A stretch of DNA of 64,000 nucleotides. Origin: Cannabis sativa. Its lineage: Eukaryota > Streptophyta > Magnoliopsida > Rosales > Cannabaceae. Each line of letters starts with the position of its first letter. The first letter of the stretch is position 1. This document shows positions 36,388 to 47,440 of the stretch, one piece after another. Where the stretch lies: NCBI RefSeq assembly GCF_029168945.1, contig NC_083603.1, forward strand, positions 43,152,396 through 43,216,395. The letters run 5' to 3'. The notes beneath the pieces were generated by a model. The model made no database searches and was not told the DNA's origin. It saw only the letters and a list, made by a program, of their open reading frames with translations. Made by a program: the position numbers and the translations under genes.

Positions 36388-36603
36388 ACCGTTTCTTTAG
36401 TTAGTTATTTTTCTGTTATGCTGTCAGTTTATTGTTTTGTAACTAACTGATGTAAAGTGCCTACTGCTATAAATAAAACCAGCTACTCATTCAAATGAGT
36501 TAAGCTTTTCTTGCATTTCTCTGTTTTGTTCTGTTATGAGTTTTACTCTCTTGGTTATACCTGCTACTGGTTTTTACCAACTTATGCTTGATTAGCTTCT
36601 ACA
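36375..36603 (+). repeat. 3' LTR of the copia element
   Basis: 229 bp, 228 of 229 bases identical to the 5' LTR; the difference is T at 36583. The last codons of gag-pol run into its first 13 bases. The duplication ctgtt follows at 36604-36608. Confidence 0.97.
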
Positions 36604-36608
36604 CTGTT

Positions 36609-37014
36609 TAAACTTTATTTTTATTATTTTTTTTTTTAAAATACAAGTAATTTTAAATAGTTAGAAATAGATAAAAATTTATTAAAATGATCCTTTAAGG
36701 GATCTACTACATAAAGTTGCACTAATATTATTTGGTTAATTATCTTTTCATAGATTGTAGTTTTATAATTATCATCACATTTGAGAATCATGTCTTGGAT
36801 TCCATATGAACCAGTAAACTAAATGATGATATATTTCTTTGAAAAGGGGTTATATACCTAACTATATAGATATATAATTAATTTATATATATTAAAATTA
36901 AATTCACTATATATTAATTATTATTATTAGCTAGCACCCTTCAATTATTTATCCCTTTGTAAAGATTTGCAAAAAAGAATCATTAATTAAATTGCTTTTA
37001 AAAGTTCCATATAG

Positions 37015-37063
<49 letters not shown>

Positions 37064-37607
37064 ACTAGTACTATTGGTTAAGGATGATTAAAGAAGATCA
37101 ACCAATGAGAAAGTGACTTACAACTAAAGTCCCCTCCAACATAATTATTCATAAAGACAATTTCAATCACTAATATTGGACTTTTCTATTTGCAATATGT
37201 GATCATATCAAACACTGATTTTTTTTTTTCATGGTGCTGATCAAATATGCTCTGGATCCATAGAGAGGCACCTACTAATAAAGTGGTGTCCTACAATTTC
37301 TTGATCCACATATATATTATTGTGATTGAACATTTATTAATATTTATATAATTACTTATTATATTCATAACTACTAATAATATAATAATAACTGTAATTA
37401 AAGTTTATATTGATGATATTGTTAACTAATCGAACACTTGGCTGAAATTAGACCTAATATATATATAAGATCAGTTTAAGGTGCACGTACGAGTGTATGT
37501 GGAGAATTCAAAGGCATTAATTTATTATGTCGATCTTGATTAGCTAGGCATGCACTTTAACCATGAATTAACCACCCACCAAGAGAGCTTATTAGAATGA
37601 AACAAAA
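36609..37607. other. AT-rich spacer with an AT microsatellite
   Basis: The first ~110 bases continue the MITE-like host of the copia element. An (AT)n tract of about 42 bases lies at 37018-37060. No gene is visible. Confidence 0.55.
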
Positions 37608-37792
37608 AAATAAAAGGGAAATTTGATTTTCTATACTTACATATATCTAATATTTTTTCTCTAAACACATAACATTTAATATTTGTGGGATATGACACAT
37701 TTTAGAATATCCCTAAAATATCCCCATTTATATTACCGCCTCTCTCTCTCTTCTTCTCTCTTTGTTATAAACAAAAAAAAAATTAAAGTGGA

Positions 37793-38085
37793 CATCGGGC
37801 CTTACATCGAGCCATACATCGGGCCAATCATCTGACCATCGGGCCCTACATCGGGCCCTACATCGGGCCTTACATCGGGCCCATCGGACCAATCATATAA
37901 AATGAAAAAAATTAAAAAAAAAAATAAAGTGGGCATCTGACCATCGGGCCGACCATCGGGCCCTACATCGGGCCCATCGGGCCAGTCCTATAAATAGAAA
38001 TTTTTTAAAAAATCCAAAATGGGCATCAGACCATCGGGCCCTACATCGGGCCTTGCATCGGACCATCGGGCCATGCATCGGGCCT
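37793..38085 (+). repeat. CATCGGGCC minisatellite in higher-order blocks
   Basis: CATCGGGCC, mostly followed by CTA, TTA or a gap of 0-6 bases, recurs about 17 times. It lies in three blocks separated by A-rich spacers of the type 'cctataaatagaaat'; each block opens with 'gg(a/g)catc'. The ORFs running through both strands (Arg/Cys/Ala-rich) are repeat artefacts. Confidence 0.85.
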
Positions 38086-38372
38086 TCATCTTCAAGCTCA
38101 TGTCAAACCAGAAAATCGGATTTTCTTGCCCAGAAAGATCACAGACCCTAGATCTACTCCATCTAACCCTAGATCTAATCAAGAATGCACATATCCAACC
38201 TAAATCTATCAACTAACAACATTTTTACCATAATCAATAAGAAAAAAAAAATAAAAAACTGAAACGGGAAAGGCTCGTCGCGTGCTCAGTGGATGAGTTC
38301 CCTCCGTGGGGTGGTGGGTTCGGTGGGTTCTTCGTTCGAGTGGGGATTCGTGGGTGGTGCAATTTCAAATGC

Positions 38373-38472
<100 letters not shown>

Positions 38473-38676
38473 AGAAATGAGGGGGGTAAAATTGGGTTTA
38501 AGTAAAAGTTATCCCATTTTACAAATTATGTATAGTTTTAAATTAGGATACCAATTTTAGTCCCTAATATGCATATAATTTCAAATTTCCCAAATAAAAT
38601 TAAACAAAGAAAATGCCAAACGAAGTTTATGTGCTTGGTAGGTGAGAAAATAGTCATTTATATTTATATTTATATT

Positions 38677-39058
38677 GGATAAATACTATTTTGGATCTCA
38701 TGTTTTGCAAAAGTTATTAAATGGATTATCTGTTTTGTTAAATGATAAAATTGACTCTATATTTTCTAAAATGGTAAAAATAGGATCATAAGTTCAATTT
38801 TTTAAAAAAATTTAGTTTTTAATATAATTAACTTTAAGACAATTTTTATTACGAACAGATATAGAAAATGTACGTAACCAACTTTGTCATAACATCTCTA
38901 GATCAGATTATTATTAAGTTTTATTTTGACAAAAAATCAATTCAGGGTCCTATTTGTAAAATCTTAAAAATATAGGATCTATTTTGTCATTTACCAAAAT
39001 AAAGGGTCAAATTAATAACTTTTGCAAAACACAGAATTCAAAATGGTATTTTCCCCTT
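38677..39058. mobile_element. Foldback MITE, Mutator-like, relative of 20449-20824
   Basis: The left arm (ACTATTTTGGATCTCATG, TTTTGCAAAAGTTATTAA) pairs with the right arm (ACTTTTGCAAAACACAG, CAAAATGGTATTTTCC) over 60 bp or more. The interior 'aacatctctagatc' also occurs, slightly changed, in the copy at 20449-20824. Flanks atttatatt and atttatata agree at 8 of 9 if the right end is set 2 bases beyond the CCCC; this is uncertain in AT-rich DNA. Confidence 0.6.
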
Positions 39059-39118
39059 ATTTATATATATTCCAACAAATATATATATATTTTCTATATT
39101 TCATAATTTAAATATTGG

Positions 39119-39378
39119 TGTAGATAATCCCCACAATTAAGAATTGTGATTAATTAGCTAGTGTATACGATCACTAACTTGATCATTTAGTTAATTTTTC
39201 CATTTTTTTAAGATATCTTATTAGTGTAGGTTGGTTAGCAATGTGGTTAAGTTAGTTAATTTCTACTGTTCATTCTATATATAGTGGCTTCTCTTCTCCT
39301 TGTAATTCAATCAATTCCATTCTTCAATAACTTTTTTTTTTCATTTATGTATAAAACTCCAGAATATAGTATCAGAGC
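39119..39378 (+). mobile_element. Probable 5' LTR end and primer-binding site of a copia relic
   Basis: TAGTATCAGAGC (39367-39378) matches the copia primer-binding site TGGTATCAGAGC at 11 of 12 positions. Upstream is a TATA-like CTATATATAG (about 39276-39286) and CT-rich leader, as in a short LTR. The LTR start is unclear; either 39119 (TGTAGATAA) or about 39220 is possible. It precedes the gag relic at 39549. Confidence 0.5.
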
Positions 39379-39548
39379 ATGAAAATAAAGCTTTCCCTTG
39401 ATCTTGATTCTTTCTTCTTCTTCGTTGTGTTTCTTGTTCGGCAAAGCACTTTCCTCGAGCTCTATTTTTTTGTCCCTTGCTCAAACAATTTCTCTATTTT
39501 TGTTTTGTGATCAGCGCGCTCTTTACCTAATCCAACCACGATTCAACA

Positions 39549-40774
39549 ATGGCTATTGATGATCAAACTACAACACATGGAGCAGATAATAATGGCGGAC
39601 TAGTTGTGATTGGAGATCCTTTGAATCCAACTGTGCAAAGTCGTCTGAACCAATAAATCGTACAACAGAGGAATCCTCTTGAAGATCCTTCGGATCCTTA
39701 CTATCTACACCTAGGGCCGTCTCAAATATTTTAGAGGCCCTGTTCTAATATTAAAAAGTAGGCCCTAACAAAAAAAAAACAATTATAATTTGTAAATAAT
39801 ATTTTTAAATATTATTATATTACAAAAATATATTTTACATAATTAAACATCTAAAAACTCAAAGAATTTTAATTTTCAATACAACTTCAAATTAATATCA
39901 AATATTATGGATAAAAAAACTAAAAAGTATTAAATAAGGAAAAAAAATCATAGAAAAATCTTTCTTTTTTATTTAGCATGACACATTGATGGAATGTTGG
40001 GTTAAAAAAAAATCTGAAAAATTATATTGGGCCTTTTTAAATTTTAAGCCCTGTGCATTAGCACTGTTTGCACAGGTTAATGGCCGGCCATGTCTACACC
40101 ATTAAGATAATCCAAGTAACATTCTTGTTTCTCAGCTCCTCACTAGACAAGACAATTAAATGTATTAGAGTAGTTCAATACAATTAGCTATCTCTGCAAA
40201 TAATAAGTTGGAATTCTTAGATGGTAATATTCCTAAACCCCTGCCTTCTGATTTGATTATGTACAATACATGGTTTAGAAACAACAATTTAGTAATTTTT
40301 TAGATCTTGAATTCTGTTTCAAAAGAAATTTCTACTAGTATTTTGCGTGATGAGTCTGCAGCCGCTATTTGGTTTGATCTCAAAGTTTATTTTGATCAAA
40401 GAAATGGACCTCACATATACAATTTGAGGAAAACTCTAATAAATTTGAATCAAGATAATCAAATTGTTAGAATGTATTACACGAAGTTAAAAATGGTATG
40501 GGAGCAACTCTTATATAGACATGCATGTGTTTGCAATAGTTGCACTTGTGGTGGTGTCAAAAAACTTCAAGAAAACCATCACATGGAACACATCATGTCG
40601 TTCCTCATAGGGCTCTTAGATTCTTTCTCAAAAGTCAGAGGTAGCATCTTGTTCATGGATTCTCTACACGAAGCTAATATATTTTTTCACTTGGTTACAC
40701 AAGAATCAAAACGACAACTTGAACCCTACATCGGATCCGAATCCTGGAATGGCCTTTGCCTTCTAAGGAGATAA
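39549..40774 (+). pseudogene. Ty1-copia gag pseudogene, interrupted
   Basis: The first part opens with ATG (MAIDDQTTTHGADNN), hits a stop, then reads DPSDPYYLHP, the usual gag start of one copia group. It is broken there by a hAT MITE (39712-40092). It resumes with frame breaks (SANNKLEFLDGNIPKPLPS, WFRNNNLV) and then a longer open stretch at 40307-40774 (AAAIWFDLKVYFDQRNGP, YYTKLKMVWEQL). That is the gag UBN2-type core followed by two Cys-rich positions (CVCNSCTC). No zinc knuckle, protease or pol follows: gypsy-type LTR sequence begins at about 40804. It is non-functional. Confidence 0.8.
39712..40092. mobile_element. hAT MITE inserted in the copia gag relic
   Basis: The 381-bp element starts TAGGGCCGTCTC and ends TGGCCGGCCATG, giving short imperfect inverted ends. 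It is flanked by an exact 8-bp duplication tctacacc (39704-39711 and 40093-40100). The duplicated bases are part of the gag codons for YYLHP. The core is AT-rich without coding capacity. Confidence 0.85.
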
Positions 40775-41466
40775 TCCCACCAACAAGAAAGCATTTGAAT
40801 TAATTGTTAGAGTTTAGGGATTAAAATTCTGGTTTAGTTAATTGATTGAAATTTCACGAGGGGGTAGCGTCAGTTTGATTGTTTGGTGGCTTAGGGTTAG
40901 GTTATTTTTAGTATTAATTTTAGATTAAGTTTAGTATATTTTTAATTTAGTTCTACTCAGAAGAAGATTAGAAAATATCAAAGGAATAAGATGAAAAAAA
41001 GATAAGAAAATTTCACAAAAATATGACATATAAAATAGAGAAAATTGTGTAAGAAAATAAACCCAAAACTTCAAGCCTGAATTCGACTATCTTTTGATTA
41101 GATTTTGGAAAAAGTCTAAACATAAAAGTTCTAGATCTCTCTTTTATCTTTTCGGAACATCTTGAATCGTCTAATTCTAAGCAATATCGAGAGAGTTATG
41201 ACCAAAATAATATTATTCGATATAGTAGAAAACTCACTACCCTTTCTAATCCTAAGCAGAATAGGTTTTTTATTCAACGATTTTTCTATTTTTTTAATCA
41301 TTTTTTGGATATAAAAGAGGTGGACTTCAATAATTTTTGGGAGAAGCAATTGAGAAGGAAAAAAGAGTACGAATTTCAAAGACAGAAGTCAATATTGGAG
41401 GCATTTTGCAAAGGGTTTTCAACATTATTTTATTCTCTATCTTCTTCTCTTTTTTAAATTTAATAT

Positions 41467-43333
41467 TGTTGGGTTTTGTGCCCTCAATAAAACCCATTTT
41501 AATATAATCAGATTTACTAATTAATAAAGATGAGAAATCATTTTATGTTGCATGGTTCACATGATTTATTACATGATTATATTTAATGTATAAATTCTAT
41601 TAAGTCCAAAATATATGTATTTGTTCAAGATCATAGTGTTGTCAACACAGTGGAATATAATCATGATTATATGTTCAAATATTTAATTCCCTGATTTGGC
41701 AGTTCACTAGATTTCGACTGGCATGATAATCAGCGATAGGTATACTTACACCTTGGATAAGTGTTATGTCCTTTCCAGGGCATTGGCAAAGTTTACCAGT
41801 ATCAGATGTATGAAGTATACATTGGAAGGGACCGATATTGAACTTGGATTAGATATGATAAATTTACCGTAATATCTATTCAATTCAATATCACCTAGTT
41901 GATCCTAGATCAAATGATCTTAATCCTGACATGATTAGGTTCGATCTCAAGAGTGTTATTCGTGTTCCTTGATTTGTTAGTTAAGCCTACTTTTTGGTCA
42001 GGGTGATACGTATATTTTGGGAACATGATAGTACAATTGAGTGGGAGCGCTAAACATAGATATGGAATCTATAACTTCTATAGGTATTTAGAAGTGAAAC
42101 GATGATTTCCTTCGAGCTTGGCTGAATAAAGATAAATGATTGAGATCTCATTTTAGTGATTATATTAGTTCACTAAAATATCATTTATAGGTGGCAAAGT
42201 GTTTTAATGATAAAATACATTGAAAGGGTCTAACGGTAATTTTATCCCTATGTGATGTAGATCATCTATAGAGGATCATTGATTATTGGGATTATAACAA
42301 TGGATAATTAATAGTGTATCTATATCGTGGAACATATAGAGCGTTCTATGTTACTGAGAGTGCAATTCCAAGTTCTATGGTGGATGCAATGAGGAATTAA
42401 TAAGTTAGTGAATTTACTTGGTAAATTCTACATCTGCTTACTGGAAGCTCGGTTATATAGGCCCATGGTCCCCATACTAATTGAGACAAACTACTTGTAG
42501 GACCCAATTAATTGGTTTTAATTAATCAATTATAATTCTAAAATTAGACTATGTCTAGTTTATGAATTTTTCACTAAGATATGGCTTGATTGGGAAGAAA
42601 TAGTGTTTTAGGGTTTATTTGTTAATTAAGAGATCACTTTATGGAGTCTAATTAATAAATATTATAAATGACAATTTTATTTGATAGTTATTTTAATTAT
42701 TAATTAAATATTTTTGGCATTTATAGGGTTGAAATTGTAAAAAGTACGTATTTATGAAAAATAGGTAAAATAGTTGAGAAAAATGACAAAACTCAAACTT
42801 GTGTGGGGCTCATTAAGTGGCCGGCCATCAAGTGGTTTTTCACCCTATTTTTATCATTTTTTTATTCCTAATAATTCAACCCTAACCCTATTGAAGATAG
42901 TATAAAAGGAAGGCTATGGTCTCTTCATCCAACTAATGCCTCCAAACCTAAAAACCTAGGTTTCTGATGAGACCTCTTCCTTCTTCTTCTTCCTCTTGAA
43001 TTTTCGAAACACTAGCCTTTCTTTACAAAAATATTATTCAGCCATTAGTGATTGAGTAAGTGCCCATACACATCAAGTTGGTCCTCAATCATAGTGTGTA
43101 AGAATCCAAACATAAGAAAGGAGTTTCGGGCTCAGATCTTGGTGATACTCTGCTACAGAAAGGATACAAAGGTTAGAGATCTGAGCAGAAGGAGTCATTT
43201 AATTCCACTGCACCCACTGTAAGGTTTCTCAAACTTTATATGTGTTTATTTACATTGTTTTAGAAATTCATATTTAGGATGTTAAACAACATACATGGTA
43301 GTAAATCTAAATCCTGGTAAAATTATTCCAACA
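41467..43333 (+). mobile_element. Solo LTR, family A (copy 2)
   Basis: 1867 bp, TGTTGGGTTTTG to TTATTCCAACA, flanked by an exact 5-bp duplication aatat (41462-41466 and 43334-43338). It is homologous along its whole length to 5039-6935 in the opposite orientation. Shared landmarks include the start (gccctcaataaaac), 'ggtgatacgtat', 'gagtgggagcgct' and 'ggccggcc' near 42820. A TATA-like GTATAAAAGG lies near 42900. No internal region or partner LTR is present. The two copies differ by scattered substitutions and small indels, so they are not from one recent event. Confidence 0.88.
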
Positions 43334-43590
43334 AATATGTGTGATTTTGCTTCCATAAACATGTGTAGCTAAACACTTGATTGGGGTTGAGATGGATGTT
43401 GTTAAACATTGCTTTATGGTTTTAATATGATTTATTTTCCCCTTAATTTCTATGTATTTTATTTCATTCGTGCTTAATTACTTTTAATTTTCTGGTCATC
43501 AATTAACTGTTTTATGATTTCGATGCAAGATCTGAGAAGTGAGTGTCGATTATGCTATAGTGAAATAGAACTAAATTTAGATATAGGACA

Positions 43591-46114
43591 TGTAATACCC
43601 GGTAAAAATATACATATATTTTAAATTTTATTTGTTATACAATTTGTGTGAGAATAAATATTCATTTATTTCTACTAATAGTGAATAGAGACTATTGCTT
43701 AGAATAGTATTGATAGATTTCTAAACATAGTTGAAATTATAGTAAGTGTCAAGGTAAAATTATGGTGTTTTTACGAATTAGGATAATTACTCAATTAAAG
43801 CCCAATATGAAAGTCTATTAGAGTTTTATAGATTATTTAGTGGGTTTAATCTATTGTATGAAGTGCATTAAATAACATTATAATGGAATTAATGTCACAA
43901 AAATTCGTAGGTTTTGATAAATTCGCAGGATTAAAAACTGTTTTACTAAAATGATCATATCTAGAGTTTTAGAGCTCCGATTGAGGTGATTCCAGTGGCA
44001 TTGGAAAGATAATTCAAAGATCTATAAATTTTGTAGAAATAGTTATATCATAATTCGGAATTTTTCTAGGTAAAAACTGAGCCTAAAGTTACGAAATAAA
44101 GGGCTTACTTTTAAAATTTAAAAATTTAGATATTTGTTGATTTAATAATATTTTAGTATTTTATTATATATTATTATTTTTAGTTAACCTAAACCTATCA
44201 GAATACGATATCTCATAATCTTTTTATCAAACCCTAAACTATCATAGTTTTATTTTTCCTCTCCAAACCAATTAGTCAAAACCTCATTCTTCTTCATGTT
44301 TGCTCCTCTCAAACCTTCCACAATTCTTCTTATTTTCTACCTTCATTCTTAAAGTTTTGGATTTATAATCAAGGCTTGCGGGCTTGAGACATCGAATAGA
44401 AATATGTGAAGAGGTATGAAATATTTTCTTGCTCAATAATGCTAAATGTTATCTAGGGATCGGACCTATTATATTTTTTGTTTTCAGAAAAAACAAGTTT
44501 CAGTAAAGTGACGATATCTCTCTTGATATTGATCCTTTTTTAGAGATTTTTATATCGTTAGAAAGCTTATTCGATTTCCCATAAGTTTTATGAAGAAACT
44601 TTTTGTTAATTCGAAGTCATACTATGTCAAAAAGTTAGTTTTATTCAATATCATGTGATTCGTTTCTTGAATCTTGTTCTTACAAAACTGTTTTGGTAAA
44701 ATTGTACTATCTCCTTGAATATAATTCCAATTTCAAAGATTTTGGTATCATTGGAAAGGGAATTCAATTTCCTAAAACGTTGATGAAGATGTTATCTTCT
44801 AGTTCTGAACCATTCAATGTCAAAAGTTTATATTTTTGCTAAGTTGTGTAATTCGTTACTCCATATTCCTTCTCAGAAATAGTTTCAGTAAAACAATCAT
44901 AACTCCCTCCGTTTTAAGCCATTTTTAATAATCTTTATATCATTGGAAAGATAATAAAATTTCCTATAATTTTTATGAAGACAACTTTCACTGAATTAGT
45001 ATAGTTGTTGGTCAAAAATAGTGATCTTTCTGCTGTACTGTAAGAGTACGAATTTTAATGTTAGGGCCTTGAACCATGTGTTGTTATAGGTAGTAATGAC
45101 GAGATAACAAGTCTTAAGCAGCGGGATTTGAGGATCTTGTCCTCAACAAGAAAATTCATTGAGGTGCTTGGAGTAGCAAGAAGGTGTTCTTAATAACTGA
45201 GGTAAGAAGAGTGGACATCTGTGCACAGGGTGTATGTTAAAACATACAACTGTATTATGGGTTTGTATTTACATGTTTTATGGTAGATTGTTGTTTTATG
45301 CTAATGTTATTAGTGTGTGATAGTGATAAGGCTTTTGACTGTTTGTGTGAGGATAGCACTTATAGGATAGGTTCTGCTGCTGGTGTGAGCATAGCACTGC
45401 AGGATATATTTTTGGCTGCTTGTATGGGTTTACTTGCAGGTCATCCTATCATGGGTGAGTACAACTTGTGATAAGGGATTGCCCTATTGGATGCCGAGTG
45501 TGAGAACAGCACAAGGCAGGGCAAGTTACACTTCATGTCTGATTAACATGAGTGGGAGTAGATTATCGTATGTGAGTACAATGTGCGATAAGATACTATG
45601 TGTTATATGTGTGAGTATAGCATGCATTATAATTACACTGTGATATGATGTTGTATTGTATGTGAGAATAATGTGTGATATGACATGTTGTTATATGTAT
45701 GCAAATATGGTATGAATTGATTTGATGTTGTGATATTGTTATACTTATGACTATGTTATCAAGTTGGGGGGTTATGTCCTACATAGCTCTTCTTACTGGG
45801 CGTTAGCTCACGGGTACTCTGTGTGCAGGTAAAGGCAAAACTATATAGTGAGGGCGGCGAGCTCGAGGCGTGGATTACATGTTAGGGGATTGTCACGATG
45901 TTTTGGTTTAAAAATATTTCATTTAAGATTATGATTCAAATAGTTTTTGTAAGGCTTTATATTTTAAAGTTATGAATAAATAAATGTTTTGTTTTAAAAA
46001 TAATGAGATCTCATGCTTAGTTATTTTTTATTAAAGAAGTCTTTTATTGTCTTTATCTTAAATGGTTTTAAACGGACTAGCTAGTGTGACGTCTCGGGAA
46101 ATCGGGGCGTTACA
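43591..46114 (+). mobile_element. Solo LTR, probably Ty3-gypsy chromovirus type
   Basis: 2524 bp, TGTAATACCCGG to ATCGGGGCGTTACA. The ends form a short inverted repeat (TGTAAT/TGTAAC plus C-runs) with an exact 5-bp duplication ggaca (43586-43590 and 46115-46119). The long LTR, the TGTAA(T/C)...CCC start and internal phrases such as 'gctccgattgaggtgattcc', 'cattggaaagataat' and 'ggtaaaggcaa' are those I associate with Tekay/Del-like chromoviruses; that lineage is inferred. Short ORFs around 45280-45640 lie in this LTR and are not genes. Confidence 0.82.
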
Positions 46115-46558
46115 GGACAAGAGTACCTGTATGGTATATATAGCTTATAGGATTTCTGTGTTTAATGTCTGTTGCATGTTAAATTTATCATGAGAGTAGA
46201 AAGTTTGCATGTGATTGAGATTTATATATCTAAGAAGACTATAAATTACCTTAGTAAACTTGTTATTGCATAGAAATTGATAATAGGAAGATAATCATAT
46301 TAAGCCATATTCAATAGATACAATTAAAATCAAAGCCCTACTTTTTATTAACTGTTAATTTCCTTAAATTATTTCTCCTTTGACTGTTTTTATTATTTTC
46401 TAGTTTTAACCTTTTCTTAATTTTTATTTAACCAAATAAAAGTAAAAGTTTAATTTTAACGTACTTAACTACAATCCTCGTGGGATCGACCTCACTCTTA
46501 GTGAGTCTATAATTACTTGTAAACGATATGTGCACTTGCGTGTGCAAAATACTACAAC

Positions 46559-47440
46559 ACTTAGTTATTAATTTGTGTGTTAGTTCGTGTGTTTGTCTTA
46601 GTTTTTAGTCTTACTCGAGGACGAGTAAGGAGTTAGTTTGAGAAATTTTGCTAGGCTATTTTTAGCCTAAGTTTTGGGTCACTTTTTAGAGTTGTTTTTC
46701 TCCTTTGTTGTTACTGTTGGATGATTTTACACTTTTTTTTTTCTTAGTTTGAGGTTTTTGGGATTTTAAAGTGTGAAATTTGTTAAATATCGAAGGGACA
46801 AGACAATTGGAAATCGAAGAAAAAAATAGTTGAAATTTCAGAAGCTAGTCGCGACTAATTGTCGTCGCAGTGAGAAGACATGGTGGTCGTGGCAATGAGG
46901 CTTACAGAACCTTAGATTTTTGACTCAAGGTTGTCACCATGACCAGGCTATTTGTGGTCGCGATGAGGTGCTATGTATGGGAAATTGGGGCAGTTTCGTA
47001 ATTTTGCTATTTTGAGTTATAAAATGGATTTTTCTAAGAGGGTTTTAAATTTTTAAGGAAACATTTACAAATAGAACCCTAGAAACAAATGAAGAAGACT
47101 TGGGAAGTGAGCGTGGCAATCCTACTGAGTTCTCCATCTAGTTTCTTTCTCTTCCTTTTTTATTTTTTATGTTAATTTCTATTTTATTTTAAACATAGAT
47201 TTGATTGTTGAAGTTATGAACTAATTTTTTAATTTAGGGATATGATAAATGTTGATTAATTTTATTTCAATGTGTTAATGTGATTGGCTATTTCTTCTTT
47301 CTGGATCTAGGTGATTTAGTCATATTTGTTTTAATACATATTTTAGATTGGCTACCTCTAACATAATTTATGATCCTAATGTGAAATCTGAAAAGTAAAT
47401 ATTAGGAATGCTCTAACTAAACAAACATAGGTTTTGATAT
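46559..47440 (+). mobile_element. Ty3-gypsy fragment, relative of 12.8-13.66 kb
   Basis: It carries 'ttagttcgtgtgtttgtctt', 'cttactcgaggacgagtaagg' and 'gggattttaaagtgtgaaat' in the same order and orientation as 12785-13020, then diverges gradually. It contains the end of an internal region and a partial LTR, truncated near 47440. No coding sequence. Confidence 0.65.

Larger units (their letters stand above)
31632..36603 (+). mobile_element. Complete, young Ty1-copia retrotransposon (Ale/Retrofit-like)
   Basis: The full element is 4972 bp: LTR, primer-binding site, one gag-pol ORF, polypurine tract, LTR. It is flanked by the exact 5-bp duplication ctgtt (31627-31631 and 36604-36608). The two 229-bp LTRs differ at a single base (C at 31840, T at 36583), and the ORF is undamaged, so insertion was recent and the element may be competent. 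The LTRs start TA and end CA rather than TG...CA. The short LTRs, single ORF and gag N-terminus ([14 protein letters not shown]) fit the Ale/Retrofit lineage. It inserted into an older AT-rich repeat. Confidence 0.97.
40804..46558 (+). mobile_element. Ty3-gypsy-type LTR, split by two solo LTRs
   Basis: Three separated parts (40804-41466, 43334-43590, 46115-46558) add up to about 1.36 kb. They read as one LTR: TGTTAGAG at the start, a TATA-like region (gatataaaaga, about 41309), 'ctaaacacttgattggggttgag' after the first gap, and 'cctcgtgggatcgacctcactctt' plus 'actacaaca' at the end. The last phrases are typical of Athila/Tat-like gypsy LTRs. It lies against the copia gag relic, but no clear 5-bp duplication was seen, so it may be an LTR fragment rather than a clean solo LTR. 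Confidence 0.55.

Noticed and set aside
37793..38085. Possible CRISPR-like array
   Set aside because: Units are about 9-12 bases with no unique spacers of regular length, and the genome is a plant.
37893..38216. Arg/Cys/Ala-rich ORFs
   Set aside because: Translation of the CATCGGGCC minisatellite.
45280..45643. Two overlapping Cys-containing ORFs
   Set aside because: They lie within a well-defined solo LTR with an exact duplication and carry no domain.
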